DNA from: Streptomyces atratus
Lineage (GTDB): Bacteria; Actinomycetota; Actinomycetes; Streptomycetales; Streptomycetaceae
Reading direction: 5' to 3'
Assembly: GCF_014648655.1 (NCBI RefSeq)
Contig: NZ_BMRN01000011.1
Coordinates: 62,001-126,000, forward strand
Length of the DNA: 64,000 nt
The translations under genes were made by a program, and so were the position numbers. Position 1 is the first letter of the stretch. Every line of letters begins with the position of its first letter. The notes under the pieces are model-generated. The model was not told the origin of the DNA. It worked only from the letters and a program-made list of their open reading frames with translations, and did not search any database. Shown here piece after piece: positions 34,839 to 44,800 of this stretch.

Positions 34839-36226
34839 CTACCAGCGTTCCCACAGCGCGGGAACGTTCGGCGGTTCCCAGCCGACGATGGCCGAGTGCG
34901 CCTGCAGACAGCGGTACATGACCCCGCCGTACGTGACACGGTCTCCCGCGTTGTACAGCGATCCGGCCGCCCAGGTGGAGCCGGGCGGGTCGGTCGGCGG
35001 GTCCGTCGGGTCGGTGGACGGGTCCGTCGGAGTGCCGCTGATGACCAGGGTGAGCCCATACGCCTGGAGCGCCGGGTTCACCGGCTGGAAGTACGTCGTA
35101 CCGCCCTGGGAACAGTTGCCGGAGCCGCCGGAGGTGACGCCCTGCGCCTGGCTGCCGGAGATGAACGAACCGCCGGAGTCGCCCGGTTCGGCGCACACAT
35201 CGGTGCGGGTGACCCCGGAGACGGTGCCCTCCTGGTAAGTGACGCTGGTGTTGCGCTGCTGGACCGTTCCGCAGTGCCAGCCGGTCGTCGAGCCCGAGCG
35301 GCAGACCGACGACCCCTCCAGCGCCTCGGTGGATCCGGTGACCGTCACATCGCCGTTGCCGTACCCGTTCACCAGGGCGCGTGGCGTCCAGTTGGTGTTG
35401 GTGGCGACCCAGGAGTAGTCACGGCCGGGGAAGGTGGAGCCCTGGAAGGAGCCCTGGGCCTGCTGGTTGTAGCCGCTGGCGCTGACCCCGGGCGTTCCGC
35501 AGTGACCGGCGCTGACAGAACCGGACTGGCTGCTGCCGCGCTTCACGGGGAAGCCGATGGAGCAGCGCCCCGAGCCGTTCATGTAGTGCGCGTCACCGCC
35601 CCGCAGATCCGCGAACGTGCGTGGTTTTTCGCTCGATCGACTCACCGTCACCATGTCACGCGGCACATCCGCCGCGGCGAGGAAGGCATCGGCAGCCGAG
35701 GCGCGGGCGGCCTGCACGACCACGCGATTGGTGGCCACGTCGACGTACCAGGCGGGTATGCCCTTGGGGGCCCTGCCCAGTGCCACCCGGTCCAATGCGG
35801 CCTTGACCGTGTCGAGTTCGGCCAGGCTGTGTTCGACGACGACGGGCCTGGCGCCGGCCTTGCCGATCCGTGCGGCGTCCGTGGCATCGGTGGTGGCGAC
35901 GGTCAGGGCGGCGTCGTCACCGCTCACCAGGGCCCCGGCGAAGTCCCCTCCGAGGGAGCGCTTCAGCCAGGCGGCGACGGCCGCCGCCCGGGACTCGTGG
36001 CCGATCCTGCCGCGCGCCTCGGCGGCGGTCAGTCCGAGGTCGCGCCGCATGGCCTTCAGCAGACCGGGCGAGAGCTGGCCGGTGCCTGCGGCGGTGGAGG
36101 TGGGAAGGTGGGGGGGGAGGGATCGGCGGATGCGCTGCCGGTCAGGCCGGCCAGCGCGAGTACGCCGACGGCCACGGTGGCGGTACACGCGGCCAGGGCA
36201 CGTCTGCGGAGGATGGATCTCTCCAC
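34839..36226 (-). CDS. streptogrisin C-like secreted serine protease with chitin-binding domain (frameshift in propeptide)
   Basis: Family S1 secreted protease. The triad is visible as SAGHCG (His), GRDYSWV (Asp) and EPGDSGGSF (Ser). There is a long inhibitory propeptide (LSPGLLKAMRRDLGL to VTVSRSSEKPR) and a C-terminal CBM5/12-type domain (GSLYNAGDRVTYGGVMYRC) after a Thr/Asp/Pro linker. The signal peptide, from GTG 36226 with AAGGAG six nt upstream (VERSILRRRALAACTATVAV to SASADPS), is in another frame. One added base (or two fewer) in the G8 run at 36110-36117 would join them. It is either a real frameshift or a base-calling error; otherwise the gene is complete. Confidence 0.85.
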
Positions 36227-36317
36227 GGAACTCTCCTTGACCTCGGGGGAATTGCCGCCAAGGTAGCCGCGTACACGTCAGCCTCAGGAGATCCCGTTCT
36301 CCCCCTCACTTCGCGTT

Positions 36318-37031
36318 ATGGGGCCCGTGACCGGCGGCGTCAGGGCCTGCCCGGCCCCGAGCCGCCGGGCAGGCCCTGGGCTCCGCGCATGGCCACAGGT
36401 CGACCTTTTCGCCACTCTGCCCGCCGGCCACGAAACGCTGTCCGTCGTCGTGCCGTGGAGCGAGCGCCGCTTCCAGTACACGTCGAAGCACACGGCCCGC
36501 CCGGCCTCCGGGACGGTCCGGATCGGGGACAGAGTCCTGGAGTTCGGCGAGGACGCCTGGGCCGTGCTCGACCACGGCCGGGGCCGCCGGCCGCGCTCGG
36601 TCGACCGGAACTGGGGCGCCGCATCGGGCCTTACGGGCGGTCACACAGTGGGGCTGCAGTTCGGCGGCCGCTGGACGCGGGGCACCGGCGCCACCGAGAA
36701 CGCACTCTGCGTGGACGGCCGGCTCACCGAGATCGGCTAGGAGCTGGAGTGGCGCTGGTCGCCCGACGACCGCATGGCCCCGTGGACCATCGGATCGGCG
36801 GGCGACCGGCCCGTGGCGGACCTCACCTCCACCGCGGACGACCGGCCCCTGGTGGACCTCACCTTCACCCCCTTCCACAACCGCTCCGCCCGCACCGACG
36901 CCGGTCTGATCGCCAACCGCACCGACCAGTGCTTCGGCCATTGCACCGGCCGCGTCCGGGACGACAAGGGCCGCGAGATCGCCGTGGACCGGCTCCTCGG
37001 CTGGGCCGAGGACGTCCATATGCGCTGGTGA
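36318..37031 (+). pseudogene. DUF2804 family protein, truncated with an in-frame TAG
   Basis: The reading frame encodes the middle and end of a DUF2804 protein: VDLFATLPAGHETLSVVVPW, WAVLDHGRGR, QFGGRWTRGTGATENAL, then a TAG at 36738-36740. The same frame then continues ELEWRWSPDDRMAPW to LLGWAEDVHMRW, the normal family C-terminus. Family members have Glu at the stop position, so GAG to TAG is the likely lesion. About 100 N-terminal residues expected for the family are also missing. It is flanked by the frameshifted protease and another pseudogene. The function of DUF2804 is unknown. Confidence 0.8.
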
Positions 37032-37069
37032 TCTCCCCGTGCCGCCGCCCGCACCCATAGGTTCGTCCC

Positions 37070-37750
37070 ATGCGAATAGGTGAGCTGCTGGGTGCCGGAC
37101 GATCCGCCGATGTGTACGCGCTCGACGAGAAGTGGGTTCTGCGCCGCTACCGCGACGGCATGGACGCCACCCACGAGTGGACGGTCATGTCCTACCTCAG
37201 CGCCTACGGCTACCCGGTCCCCCAACTCGGCCCCCGTGACGCCGAGGCAGCCCCTTGCGACCTGGTGCTGCAACGTCTGAGCGGCCCTACGATGCTGCAG
37301 TCCCTGCTCTGCGGGGATCTCTCCGCGGCCGAGGCCGGCACCGTACTGGCCGGTCTCCTCGCCGAACTGCACACCGTCCCCGCCCGGCTCTCCCCGCACC
37401 CCGAGGACCGGATCCTCCACCTCGACCTGCACCCGGACAATGTGATGCTGACGGACCGGGGCCCGGTGGTGATCGACTGGAGCAACACCGGGGAAGGCGT
37501 ACCGGCCGCGGACCGGGCCATGTCGACCCTGATCCTCGCCCAGGTCGCGGTCGACGCCCGTTCCCCCGCTTCGGCGGGCGCCCGCGCCCTGCTGGATGCC
37601 CTGTTGCCGCACTTCTCCGCCTCCGGCGGCATCCCCGACCGCCACCTCGCCGAAGCCGCCTCGCGCCGCGCGGCCAACCCGACGATGAGCCCGCACGAGG
37701 TGGCCCTCATCGGCCGGGCGACGTCACTGATCACCGAGTTGGCGGGCTGA
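37070..37750 (+). CDS. aminoglycoside phosphotransferase-fold kinase
   Basis: A compact 226-residue APH/choline-kinase-like protein. The catalytic loop HLDLHPDNVML (Asp base plus Asn) is at about residues 122-132 and the metal-binding VIDWSNTG at about 139-146. The N-terminal lobe is short (MRIGELLGAGRSADVYALDE), with a Gly-rich loop like protein kinases. The ATG has no clear ribosome site, so it could be leaderless. It starts 38 bp after the DUF2804 remnant and meets the serine-hydrolase remnant convergently. Antibiotic resistance is not implied; the substrate is unknown. Confidence 0.87.
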   Translation: MRIGELLGAGRSADVYALDEKWVLRRYRDGMDATHEWTVMSYLSAYGYPVPQLGPRDAEAAPCDLVLQRLSGPTMLQSLLCGDLSAAEAGTVLAGLLAELHTVPARLSPHPEDRILHLDLHPDNVMLTDRGPVVIDWSNTGEGVPAADRAMSTLILAQVAVDARSPASAGARALLDALLPHFSASGGIPDRHLAEAASRRAANPTMSPHEVALIGRATSLITELAG

Positions 37751-38400
37751 GCACCCGGACCGCCGCCCCGCCCACCAACCCGTTCGGCGCCCCGCCGGCT
37801 GGGCCGGCAGCGTATGGATGTGCTGCGGGGTCACGACACGGGTGATCGCCTCGACGAAGAGGAGGCTCGGTTCGGAGCCCTGGTAATCGGTGTCCGTGTT
37901 GAGAAGCACGACCAGGGTCGCCTCGGACTCCGGCAGATGGATGACCAGGGACTCATAGCCCGGCAGCGAGCCGTTGTGGCCGATCCAGCCCTCGACATCG
38001 AAGATGCCCGGCCCGTAACCGGTGTTCGGCAGATTGCTGGGGCTCATCTTCAGCCGCTCGACCTGTGTGGCGGGGGTCACCAGAGTGCCGGTGACGAGCA
38101 CGCGGGCCCGGATACGCATGTCGTGCTGGTCGCAGACCCTCCGGCGGCCCACGCCCAGGACGGGTTCCAGTCCGTCGCCTCCTCGGTCCTGCCGCTCGCC
38201 GTCCGGTCGGTGCAGCCGTGGGCGTGCGGGGCCGGGAACTCCGTTCCCCGCGGCAGGAACGTGTGATTCATTCCCGCCGATTCGAGGACGTTCCGCTCGA
38301 TGTACTCCGCGAGCGGCCGACCGCTCGCCCTCTCCACCACGAGTCCCAGCAGGATCGCATTGGCGTTGCGTGGACCCCGGCACCCGATTCAGCCCATGCC
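37724..38400 (-). pseudogene. beta-lactamase/D-Ala-D-Ala carboxypeptidase-fold remnant
   Basis: Fragments of a secreted class C-like serine hydrolase are spread over two frames. One reads NAILLGLVVERASGRPLAEYIE to TDWNPSWAWAAG (about 38375-38150). A frameshift then leads to VTPATQVERLKMSPSN and GYGPGIFDVEGWIGHNGSLPG (about 38080-37940), where HNG is the third catalytic motif. It ends near VTPQHIHTLPAQPAG (about 37800). No SxxK motif or signal peptide could be found upstream, so the N-terminal half is lost or scrambled. The end overlaps the phosphotransferase stop. Confidence 0.75.
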
Positions 38401-38617
38401 GCCAGGGTGGAGGACGACCTTGGTCCGGCCTGCGAATCCGGCGGAACTCCGGATCGCTGGATCCGCACATGCCACCAGCCGATGCTCCCGGTGACCGTCC
38501 GACCGCCTCGGACATATCGGGCTCGGGCGGGACTTGACGCCTCTTCCACCCTCCCACCGGGTCACCTCATGTCAACCGGAGGCCCCTTGTGGCAGCGGTC
38601 GAGCAAACGCATAAGAA

Positions 38618-38652
38618 AAACCCCAGGTCACGGCGAGTGAGTCCTGGGGTTT
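38618..38652 (-). terminator. terminator of tRNA-Thr
   Basis: On the minus strand AAACCCCAGG (38652-38643) pairs with CCTGGGGTTT (38627-38618) around a 15-nt loop and runs into TTTTTCTTATG. It lies 4 bp past the tRNA 3' end. This is one of the few T-tract terminators in the window. Confidence 0.8.
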
Positions 38653-38656
38653 CTCG

Positions 38657-38730
38657 GAGCCGCCTTCGGGATTCGAACCCGAGACCTACGCATTACGAGT
38701 GCGTTGCTCTGGCCAACTGAGCTAAGGCGG
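38657..38730 (-). tRNA. tRNA-Thr (anticodon CGT)
   Basis: A 74-nt cloverleaf. The acceptor stem GCCGCCT pairs with AGGCGGC, and the D arm is GCTCAGTTGGCCAGAGC. The anticodon arm ACGCA-CTCGTAA-TGCGT gives anticodon CGT, and the T arm is TCGGG-TTCGAAT-CCCGA. The discriminator is T and CCA is not encoded. It reads ACG codons, which are frequent in this genome type. It borders a patch of pseudogenes, but I found no repeated copy of its 3' end that would mark an integrated element. Confidence 0.97.
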
Positions 38731-38850
38731 CACGCCCTGTCGCACCATGGTGCGATCAGCAGCGTCGCCAAGTCTACACAGTTTCCGGGGGTGCTCCGCA
38801 CCAGCCCGGCTTCGGCCCGTTTTCGCAGGTCAGCGGAGCGCCGGATGAGA

Positions 38851-40377
38851 TCAGGAGCACATCTTGCCCTTGGCCGGCGGGGTGCCGTCCAAGAGGTAGG
38901 TGTTGATCGCCGAGTCGATGCAGTCGCTGCCGCGGCCGTACGCCGTGTGGCCGTCTCCGCGGTAGGTGAGGAGGGTGCCGGAGGAGAGCTGGCCGGCCAG
39001 GGACTCGGCCCACTTGTACGGAGTGGCCGGGTCGCGGGTGGTGCCGACCACGAGGATCGGGTCGGCGCCCTTCGCCTCGATACGGTGGGGGGTGCCGGTG
39101 GGCCGGACCGGCCAGTGGGCGCAGTTCAGGGCGGCCCAGGTGAAGGTCCTGCCGAAGACCGGGGACGCCTTCTCGAAGCCGGTGAGTGCCTGGGCTGCGG
39201 CATTGGCGTCGGCGAAGGCGGGCGGCAGATCCAGGCAGTTCACGGCGGTGTTGGCGAACATCAGGTTGGCGTACGTGCCGTTCGGCTCGCGTTCGTAATA
39301 GCTGTCCGCCAGGGAGAGCAGGCCGGAGCCGTCGCCCTTCTCGGCCCCGGTGAGGGCGTCACGGAGCTGGGGCCAGGCCGACTCGTCGTACATGGCGGCG
39401 ACGACTCCCATGGTGGCGAGGGATTCGGTGAGCTCGCGGGAGGCGCCGCTGGGGATCGGCCTGGCGTCGAGGCCGGCGAAGAACTGCTTCAGGCGGGTGG
39501 CCGCGTCGGCGGTGGAGGTGGTGCCGAGCGGGCAGTCCGCCTTCTTCACGCAGTCGGCGGCGAAGGACTTGAACGCGGTCTCGAAGCCCGCGGTCTGGTC
39601 GCGGTTCGCCTCGACTGCGGGGAGCGACGGGTCCATCGCGCCGTCCAGGACCAGGCGGCCGACCCGGGCAGGGAAGAGCTCGGCATACGTCGCGCCGAGA
39701 TAGGTGCCGTACGACGCTCCGACGTAGTGCAGCTTCTCGTCACCGAGCAGGGCCCGCAACATGTCCATGTCGCGGGCCGTCTCGACGGTGGAGACATGAG
39801 GGAGGATCTCGCCCGAGCGCCGCTCGCAGCCGCTTGCGAACTCCTTGTAGGCGTCGCTCAGCCTGTTGACCTCGGTGGCGTCGTCCGGGGTCTGGTCGAC
39901 CTGGGTGTAGGCATCCATCTGCGGACCGGTGAGGCATTCGACGGGCTCGCTGCGGGCCACTCCGCGCGGGTCGATGGCGACCATGTCGTAACGGGCCCGG
40001 ACCTGGGCGGGATAGCCGATGGCCGCGTAACTCTGGAGGTAACCGACGGCCGAACCGCCGGGGCCGCCCGGATTCACCAGGAGGGAGCCGATCCGCTTGC
40101 CCGGTCCGGTGGCCTTCGTGCGGGAGACGGCCAACTCGATGTCGCTGCCGTCCGGCTTCGCGTAGTCCAGCGGCGCCTTCATCGTCGTGCACTGGAACCC
40201 CTCGACGCCGCAGTCCCGCCACTTCAGGTGTTGCGCGTAATACGGCGCGAGCGCCGCGGGGACCGATGGGGCGGACGGTGAGGCGCTCGTCGAACTGTCA
40301 CTGCTGCAGCCGGAGATGAGGAGGCCGGCAGTGCCGAGCACGGTGGCAAGGATGCGGAGCGCGCGCCTGGTGTCCAT
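38851..40377 (-). CDS. secreted lipoprotein alpha/beta-hydrolase, TAP-like (tripeptidyl aminopeptidase family)
   Basis: A 508-residue exported peptidase of family S33. The lipoprotein signal (MDTRRALRILATVLGTAG) ends at LLISGC. The oxyanion-region motif NPGGPGGSAV and the nucleophile elbow GASYG (Ser222) identify an alpha/beta hydrolase. The C-terminal TAP-like domain includes WPVRPTGTP and the catalytic-His region YRGDGHTAYG. Cysteine-rich segments near the end (SDCIDS, KGKMCS) suggest disulfides. ATG at 40377 is the start of the signal peptide; the frame is open 39 codons further. It is divided from holB by 106 bp. Confidence 0.92.
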   Translation of the reverse strand: MDTRRALRILATVLGTAGLLISGCSSDSSTSASPSAPSVPAALAPYYAQHLKWRDCGVEGFQCTTMKAPLDYAKPDGSDIELAVSRTKATGPGKRIGSLLVNPGGPGGSAVGYLQSYAAIGYPAQVRARYDMVAIDPRGVARSEPVECLTGPQMDAYTQVDQTPDDATEVNRLSDAYKEFASGCERRSGEILPHVSTVETARDMDMLRALLGDEKLHYVGASYGTYLGATYAELFPARVGRLVLDGAMDPSLPAVEANRDQTAGFETAFKSFAADCVKKADCPLGTTSTADAATRLKQFFAGLDARPIPSGASRELTESLATMGVVAAMYDESAWPQLRDALTGAEKGDGSGLLSLADSYYEREPNGTYANLMFANTAVNCLDLPPAFADANAAAQALTGFEKASPVFGRTFTWAALNCAHWPVRPTGTPHRIEAKGADPILVVGTTRDPATPYKWAESLAGQLSSGTLLTYRGDGHTAYGRGSDCIDSAINTYLLDGTPPAKGKMCS

Positions 40378-40483
40378 CCCCGGAGCGTAGTCGCCGCGTG
40401 ACGGGTCGCCCGCTTGTCTGCTCGTACGGGTGAAAAAGCAGTGACGAACGGCGATGGGCAGCGGCGATGAGTGATGAGTGGCG

Positions 40484-41689
40484 TCAGCCCGCACGCAGCG
40501 CCATCGTCATCGCCTCCACCGCGAGCAGCGGCGCCACGTTGCGATCCAGCGCCCGACGGCAGGCGATCACCGCCTCTATCCGGCGCAGCGTTCGCTCGGG
40601 CGTGGAGGAGCGGGCGATGCGGTCGAGGGCCTCCTGTGCGTCCGCATTGGCGATGGCGATCCGCGAGCCCAGCTGGATGGCCAGTACGTCGCGGTAGAAG
40701 CCGGTCAGATCGGTGAGGGCGAGATCGAGGCTGTCGCGCTGGGTACGGGTCTTGCGGCGCTTCTGTCTGTCCTCCAGCTCCTTCATCACCCCTGCCGTGC
40801 CGCGCGGCATCCGCCCCCCGGCGGCAGCGCCGAGCGCGGCCTTCATCTCTTCCGTCTCCTTGGCGTCGACCTCCTCCGAGACCTGCTTGGCGTCATCGGT
40901 GGCGGTGTCGATCAGCTCCTGGGCGGCCTTGAGGCAGCCTCCGATGTCCTCGACCCGCAGCGGAAGCTTGAGCACGGCGGCGCGACGGGAGCGGGCCTTC
41001 TCGTCGGTGGCGAGGCGGCGGGCCCTGCCGATGTGGCCCTGGGTGGCACGGGCGGCGGACGCGGCCCGCTCCGGATCGATGCCGTCGCGCCGGATCAGGA
41101 CGTCGGCGACAGCGTCGACCGGGGGCGTGCGCAGCGTGAGATGACGACAGCGGGAACGGATGGTGGGCAGCACATCTTCGAGGGAGGGTGCGCAGAGCAG
41201 CCACACCGTACGCGGCGCGGGCTCCTCGACGGCCTTCAGCAGGACGTTCCCCGCGCCTTCTGTGAGCCGGTCGGCGTCCTCCAGAACGATGACCTGCCAG
41301 CGGCCGACGGCCGGGGAGAGCTGGGCGCGGCGGACCAGCTCGCGGGTCTCCTTCACACCGATGGAGAGCAGATCGGTACGGACCACCTCTACGTCGGCGT
41401 GCGTACCGATGAAGCTGGTGTGGCAGCCGTCGCAGAAGCCGCAGCCCGGTGCGCCGCCCAGGGCGCGGTCGGGGCTGGTGCACTGGAGGGCGGCGGCGAA
41501 GGCGCGGGCGGCGGTGGAACAGCCGGAGCCCGGCGGGCCGGTGAACAGCCAGGCGTGGGTCATCTTCGAACCCGGAGGCACCGGCTCCCCCGCGGAGTGG
41601 GCGGTGACCAGCGCATCGGCGTCCCGGGCGGCGGCACCGAGCTGCTCCTGCACCCGGTCCTGACCGACCAGGTCGTCCCATACGGTCAT
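40484..41689 (-). CDS. holB: DNA polymerase III subunit delta'
   Basis: Clamp-loader subunit of 401 residues. The AAA+ core has a P-loop-like GPPGSGCST (residues 51-59) in which the usual Lys is Cys, as expected for a non-ATP-binding delta'. The zinc module has Cys70, Cys83, Cys86 and Cys89 (CGFCDGCHT). The VIVLEDADRLTEGAGNVLLKAVEEP and SRCRHLTLR stretches mark the family. It lies downstream of tmk on the minus strand with a terminator between them. The tmk-holB pairing is common in bacteria. Confidence 0.95.
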   Translation of the reverse strand: MTVWDDLVGQDRVQEQLGAAARDADALVTAHSAGEPVPPGSKMTHAWLFTGPPGSGCSTAARAFAAALQCTSPDRALGGAPGCGFCDGCHTSFIGTHADVEVVRTDLLSIGVKETRELVRRAQLSPAVGRWQVIVLEDADRLTEGAGNVLLKAVEEPAPRTVWLLCAPSLEDVLPTIRSRCRHLTLRTPPVDAVADVLIRRDGIDPERAASAARATQGHIGRARRLATDEKARSRRAAVLKLPLRVEDIGGCLKAAQELIDTATDDAKQVSEEVDAKETEEMKAALGAAAGGRMPRGTAGVMKELEDRQKRRKTRTQRDSLDLALTDLTGFYRDVLAIQLGSRIAIANADAQEALDRIARSSTPERTLRRIEAVIACRRALDRNVAPLLAVEAMTMALRAG

Positions 41690-41838
41690 GGGTCACCGCC
41701 CTTCCGGTGGTGTGCGGCCGCGCGGCTGTCCTGCGATGCGGCCGCGCAGCTGTGATGTCACTGCTTGTCGATCCGGCTTCCCCGATCCGACTCCCATTGT
41801 GGGGGACGGGTCTGACAATCCCGGCAGCACCGCAGTCC

Positions 41839-41866
41839 GGCTGCCGGGCAGACCCGCCCGGCAGCC
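41839..41866 (-). terminator. hairpin terminator after tmk
   Basis: GGCTGCCGGGC (41839-41849) pairs with GCCCGGCAGCC (41856-41866) around a 6-nt loop, 9 bp past the tmk stop. No T tract follows. Confidence 0.6.
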
Positions 41867-41874
41867 TCCGCGGA

Positions 41875-44800
41875 TCAGCGGCGCGGGCGCCGTCCCCGGC
41901 CCGAGGGGCCTGAGCCCTCGTCGTCGCGGTGGTCGCCCAGCAGCTCGTCCGCCAGCGTCGGAAGATCGTCCAGCGGAGTCTCCTCGGCCCACTCGGGACG
42001 AGGGCGCCGGCCCCGGCGCTCCTGGTGCTCCTGACCGTCCCAGTGGTCCTGAACCGGCTGCGGCGCGACCGCATGCGGGTCGCTGAACTGCGGAAGCTCG
42101 CGCGTGCGCTCGTTCTCGCTCTCCCGGGCGGAGTCCGCCGGGCGCTCGTCACGGAAGATGCCCCGCGGAACCCGGTCTGCCGGATTCGCGTCCCGGGCGT
42201 CACGAGCAGCCCGGGCGTCGCGTACGTCCTGTACCGGAGGAAGAACCGCCGTCTCATCCGCGGCACCCGCCGCGCCAGGGCGCTCGGTCCGGTCGTGGAT
42301 CTTCGGAATCATTGCCGTCTCGGCCTCGTCGGAGGGCGAGGGCGGGGTGACCGGCGAAGGCACCGGCTGCGTCACATCGTTCGGGTTGACGATCGGTGTC
42401 GGCACCGTGATCTCGCTGTCCGGTACGGACGCCGCCGCAGCCGCCTCCGCCCGGGCCGCCTCCGCCGCCGCCTCGGCCTGCCGGCGGGCTTCCTCGGCCC
42501 GCAGCAACGCCTCTTCGGCCTTGCGCTGCTTCTCCAGCCGCCGCGCCTCGGCCTCCTTGCGTAGCCGGGCCTCCTCCTCGGCCTGCCTGCGCAGCCGGGC
42601 CTGCTCGGCCTCGCGGACCGCTTCCTCGGCCGCCAGCCTCGCCCTCTCCTCCTCGGCCAGACGCCGGGCTTCCTCGGCCCGCTGCCGGGCCTCCTCCGCC
42701 TGGCGTTCGGCCTCGCGCCGGCGTGCCTCCTCCAGCTCCCGGCGCTTGCGCTCCTCCTCCTCGGCGCGGAGCTTGGCGAGCTGTTCCTGCCGCTCGCGCT
42801 CCAACCGCTCCTCCTCGGCCTTGCGGGCCGCCTCTTCCTCGGCCTTGCGCCTGGCCTCTTCCTCGGCGGCCTTGCGCGCCTCCTCCTGGGCCTTGATCTC
42901 GGCCTCGGAAAGCGGGAGGAGCTGGTCGAGCCGGTGGCGTACGACCGTGGTGATCGATTCCGGATCCTGGCCCGCGTCCACCACCAGGTAGCGGGTCGGG
43001 TCGGCTGCGGCCAGCGTCAGGAAGCCGGACCGTACCCGGGCGTGGAACTCGGGCGGCTCGGACTCCAGCCGGTCGGGCGCCTCGGTGAACCGTTCCCGTG
43101 CGGTCTCCGGGTCGACGTCCAGCAGCACCGTCAGATGCGGTACGAGACCGCTCGTCGCCCAGCGCGAGATCCGGGCGATCTCGGTCGGGGAGAGGTCACG
43201 GCCCGCGCCCTGGTAGGCAACGGACGAGTCGATGTAGCGGTCGGAGATGACAATCGCGCCCCGCTCCAGCGCCGGACGAACGACCGAGTCGACGTGCTCG
43301 GCGCGGTCGGCGGCGTACAGCAGTGCCTCGGCCCGGTTGGAGAGCCCGGCCGACGACACATCGAGCAGGATCGAGCGCAGCCGCTTGCCGACCGGGGTCG
43401 CGCCCGGCTCACGGGTGACGACGACCTCGTGGCCCTTGGCGCGGATCCACTCGGCGAGCGCCTCGACCTGGGTGGACTTGCCGGCGCCGTCGCCGCCCTC
43501 CAGGACGAGGAAGAAACCGGTCGCGGCGGGGGCGACGGCCGGGTCGCCGCCGCGCAGTGCCTCGCGCAGATCACGGCGCAGCGGCACTCCGGAGCGGTCG
43601 TCCGTCTTGGCGAGGACGATCACGGCGACGGGCAGCAGCAGTGCGCCGATCAGCATCAGCGCGAAGGCCGCTCCACCGTGGGCGAAGACGAAGTCACCGG
43701 AGGTCAGGCGGTGCTCGCCGATCGCGGCGGCCAGCAGCGGGCCCGCGAGCGCGCCGAGCGCGATGAGTACCCGCACGACGGCCTGGAGGTGTTCGGTGGT
43801 CCTGGCCCGGCGGAACTCCTCGGTCTCCTGGTCGACCAGGACATGACCGGTGCCGGCCGCGGCGCCCGCCGCGTATCCGGCGAGCACCGCGATCATCAGC
43901 ACGGTCGCCGTGTCCGGCACGAGCCCCATGGCAAGGAGTGCGATGCCTGTGACTGCGGTGGCCAGCGCGAACAGCCGGCGCCGCGACAGCGCGGGCAGCA
44001 CCTTCCCCGCGGTTCGGATGCCGACGCCCGTGGCTCCGGTCAGGCCGAGGATCAGCAGGGCGAAGGTGGCGGGGCCGCCGCGCAGGTCGGCGGCGTGCAG
44101 TACGGCGACGGCGGCAGCGGCGGCAATGGCTCCGGCGACTGCGGCAGAGGCGCCGACGATCAGCGGCACGGATCCGGTGCGGCCCTTGTCGCTTCCGCTG
44201 CCGTTCGACGGCCGGCGCAGGCCCTCCAGCGGCGAGCGCGGGCGGGGCGTCTGCGAACCGGGCAGTTCCAGGAAGTACAAGGTGGAGATCGAGGCCGAGA
44301 AGAGCCCGGCCGCGACGTACGAGCCGAGGGCCGCCTGGTGGAGCGAGAACCACTCCAGGCCCGAGCCCAGCAGATTGCCGATGAGCGTGGCGATCAGCAG
44401 GACGGCCGCGGCGGCCGGAATGGCGGCGAAGTCGGTACGGAGGGAGAGCCGGCGCAGTGCGTCGAGGTGGTCGGGCAGCGGACGTACGGCGGCGCCTTCG
44501 GGGGGCGGGGCGGGCAGCAGCGCGGGGGCGGCGCCGTCCTTGGCAACCGTCCACAGGCGTTCGGCTGCGCCGATGACGAAGACGGTGATGAGGATCATCA
44601 TGAGCGCCTTGTCGGGCATCCAGTCGATCCACAGCGGTGCGACGACCAGCAGCGCGAGCCGCAGCCCGTCCGTCCCGATCATCAGCCACCGCCGGTCCAG
44701 CGGTCCTCCTGGCGCGGTGAGCGTCGTCAGCGGCCCCAGGAGTACGGCTCCGAAGAGCAGGGTGGCAAGGATCCGGGCACCGAACACCGCGGCGACGGCA

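Noticed and set aside
37070..37750. Antibiotic-resistance aminoglycoside phosphotransferase
   Set aside because: It has only the general APH fold and short N-lobe; no feature ties it to a known resistance enzyme.
38657..38730. tRNA-Thr as the attachment site of an integrated element
   Set aside because: No second copy of the tRNA 3' end, no integrase and no plasmid-type genes were seen in the adjoining region.
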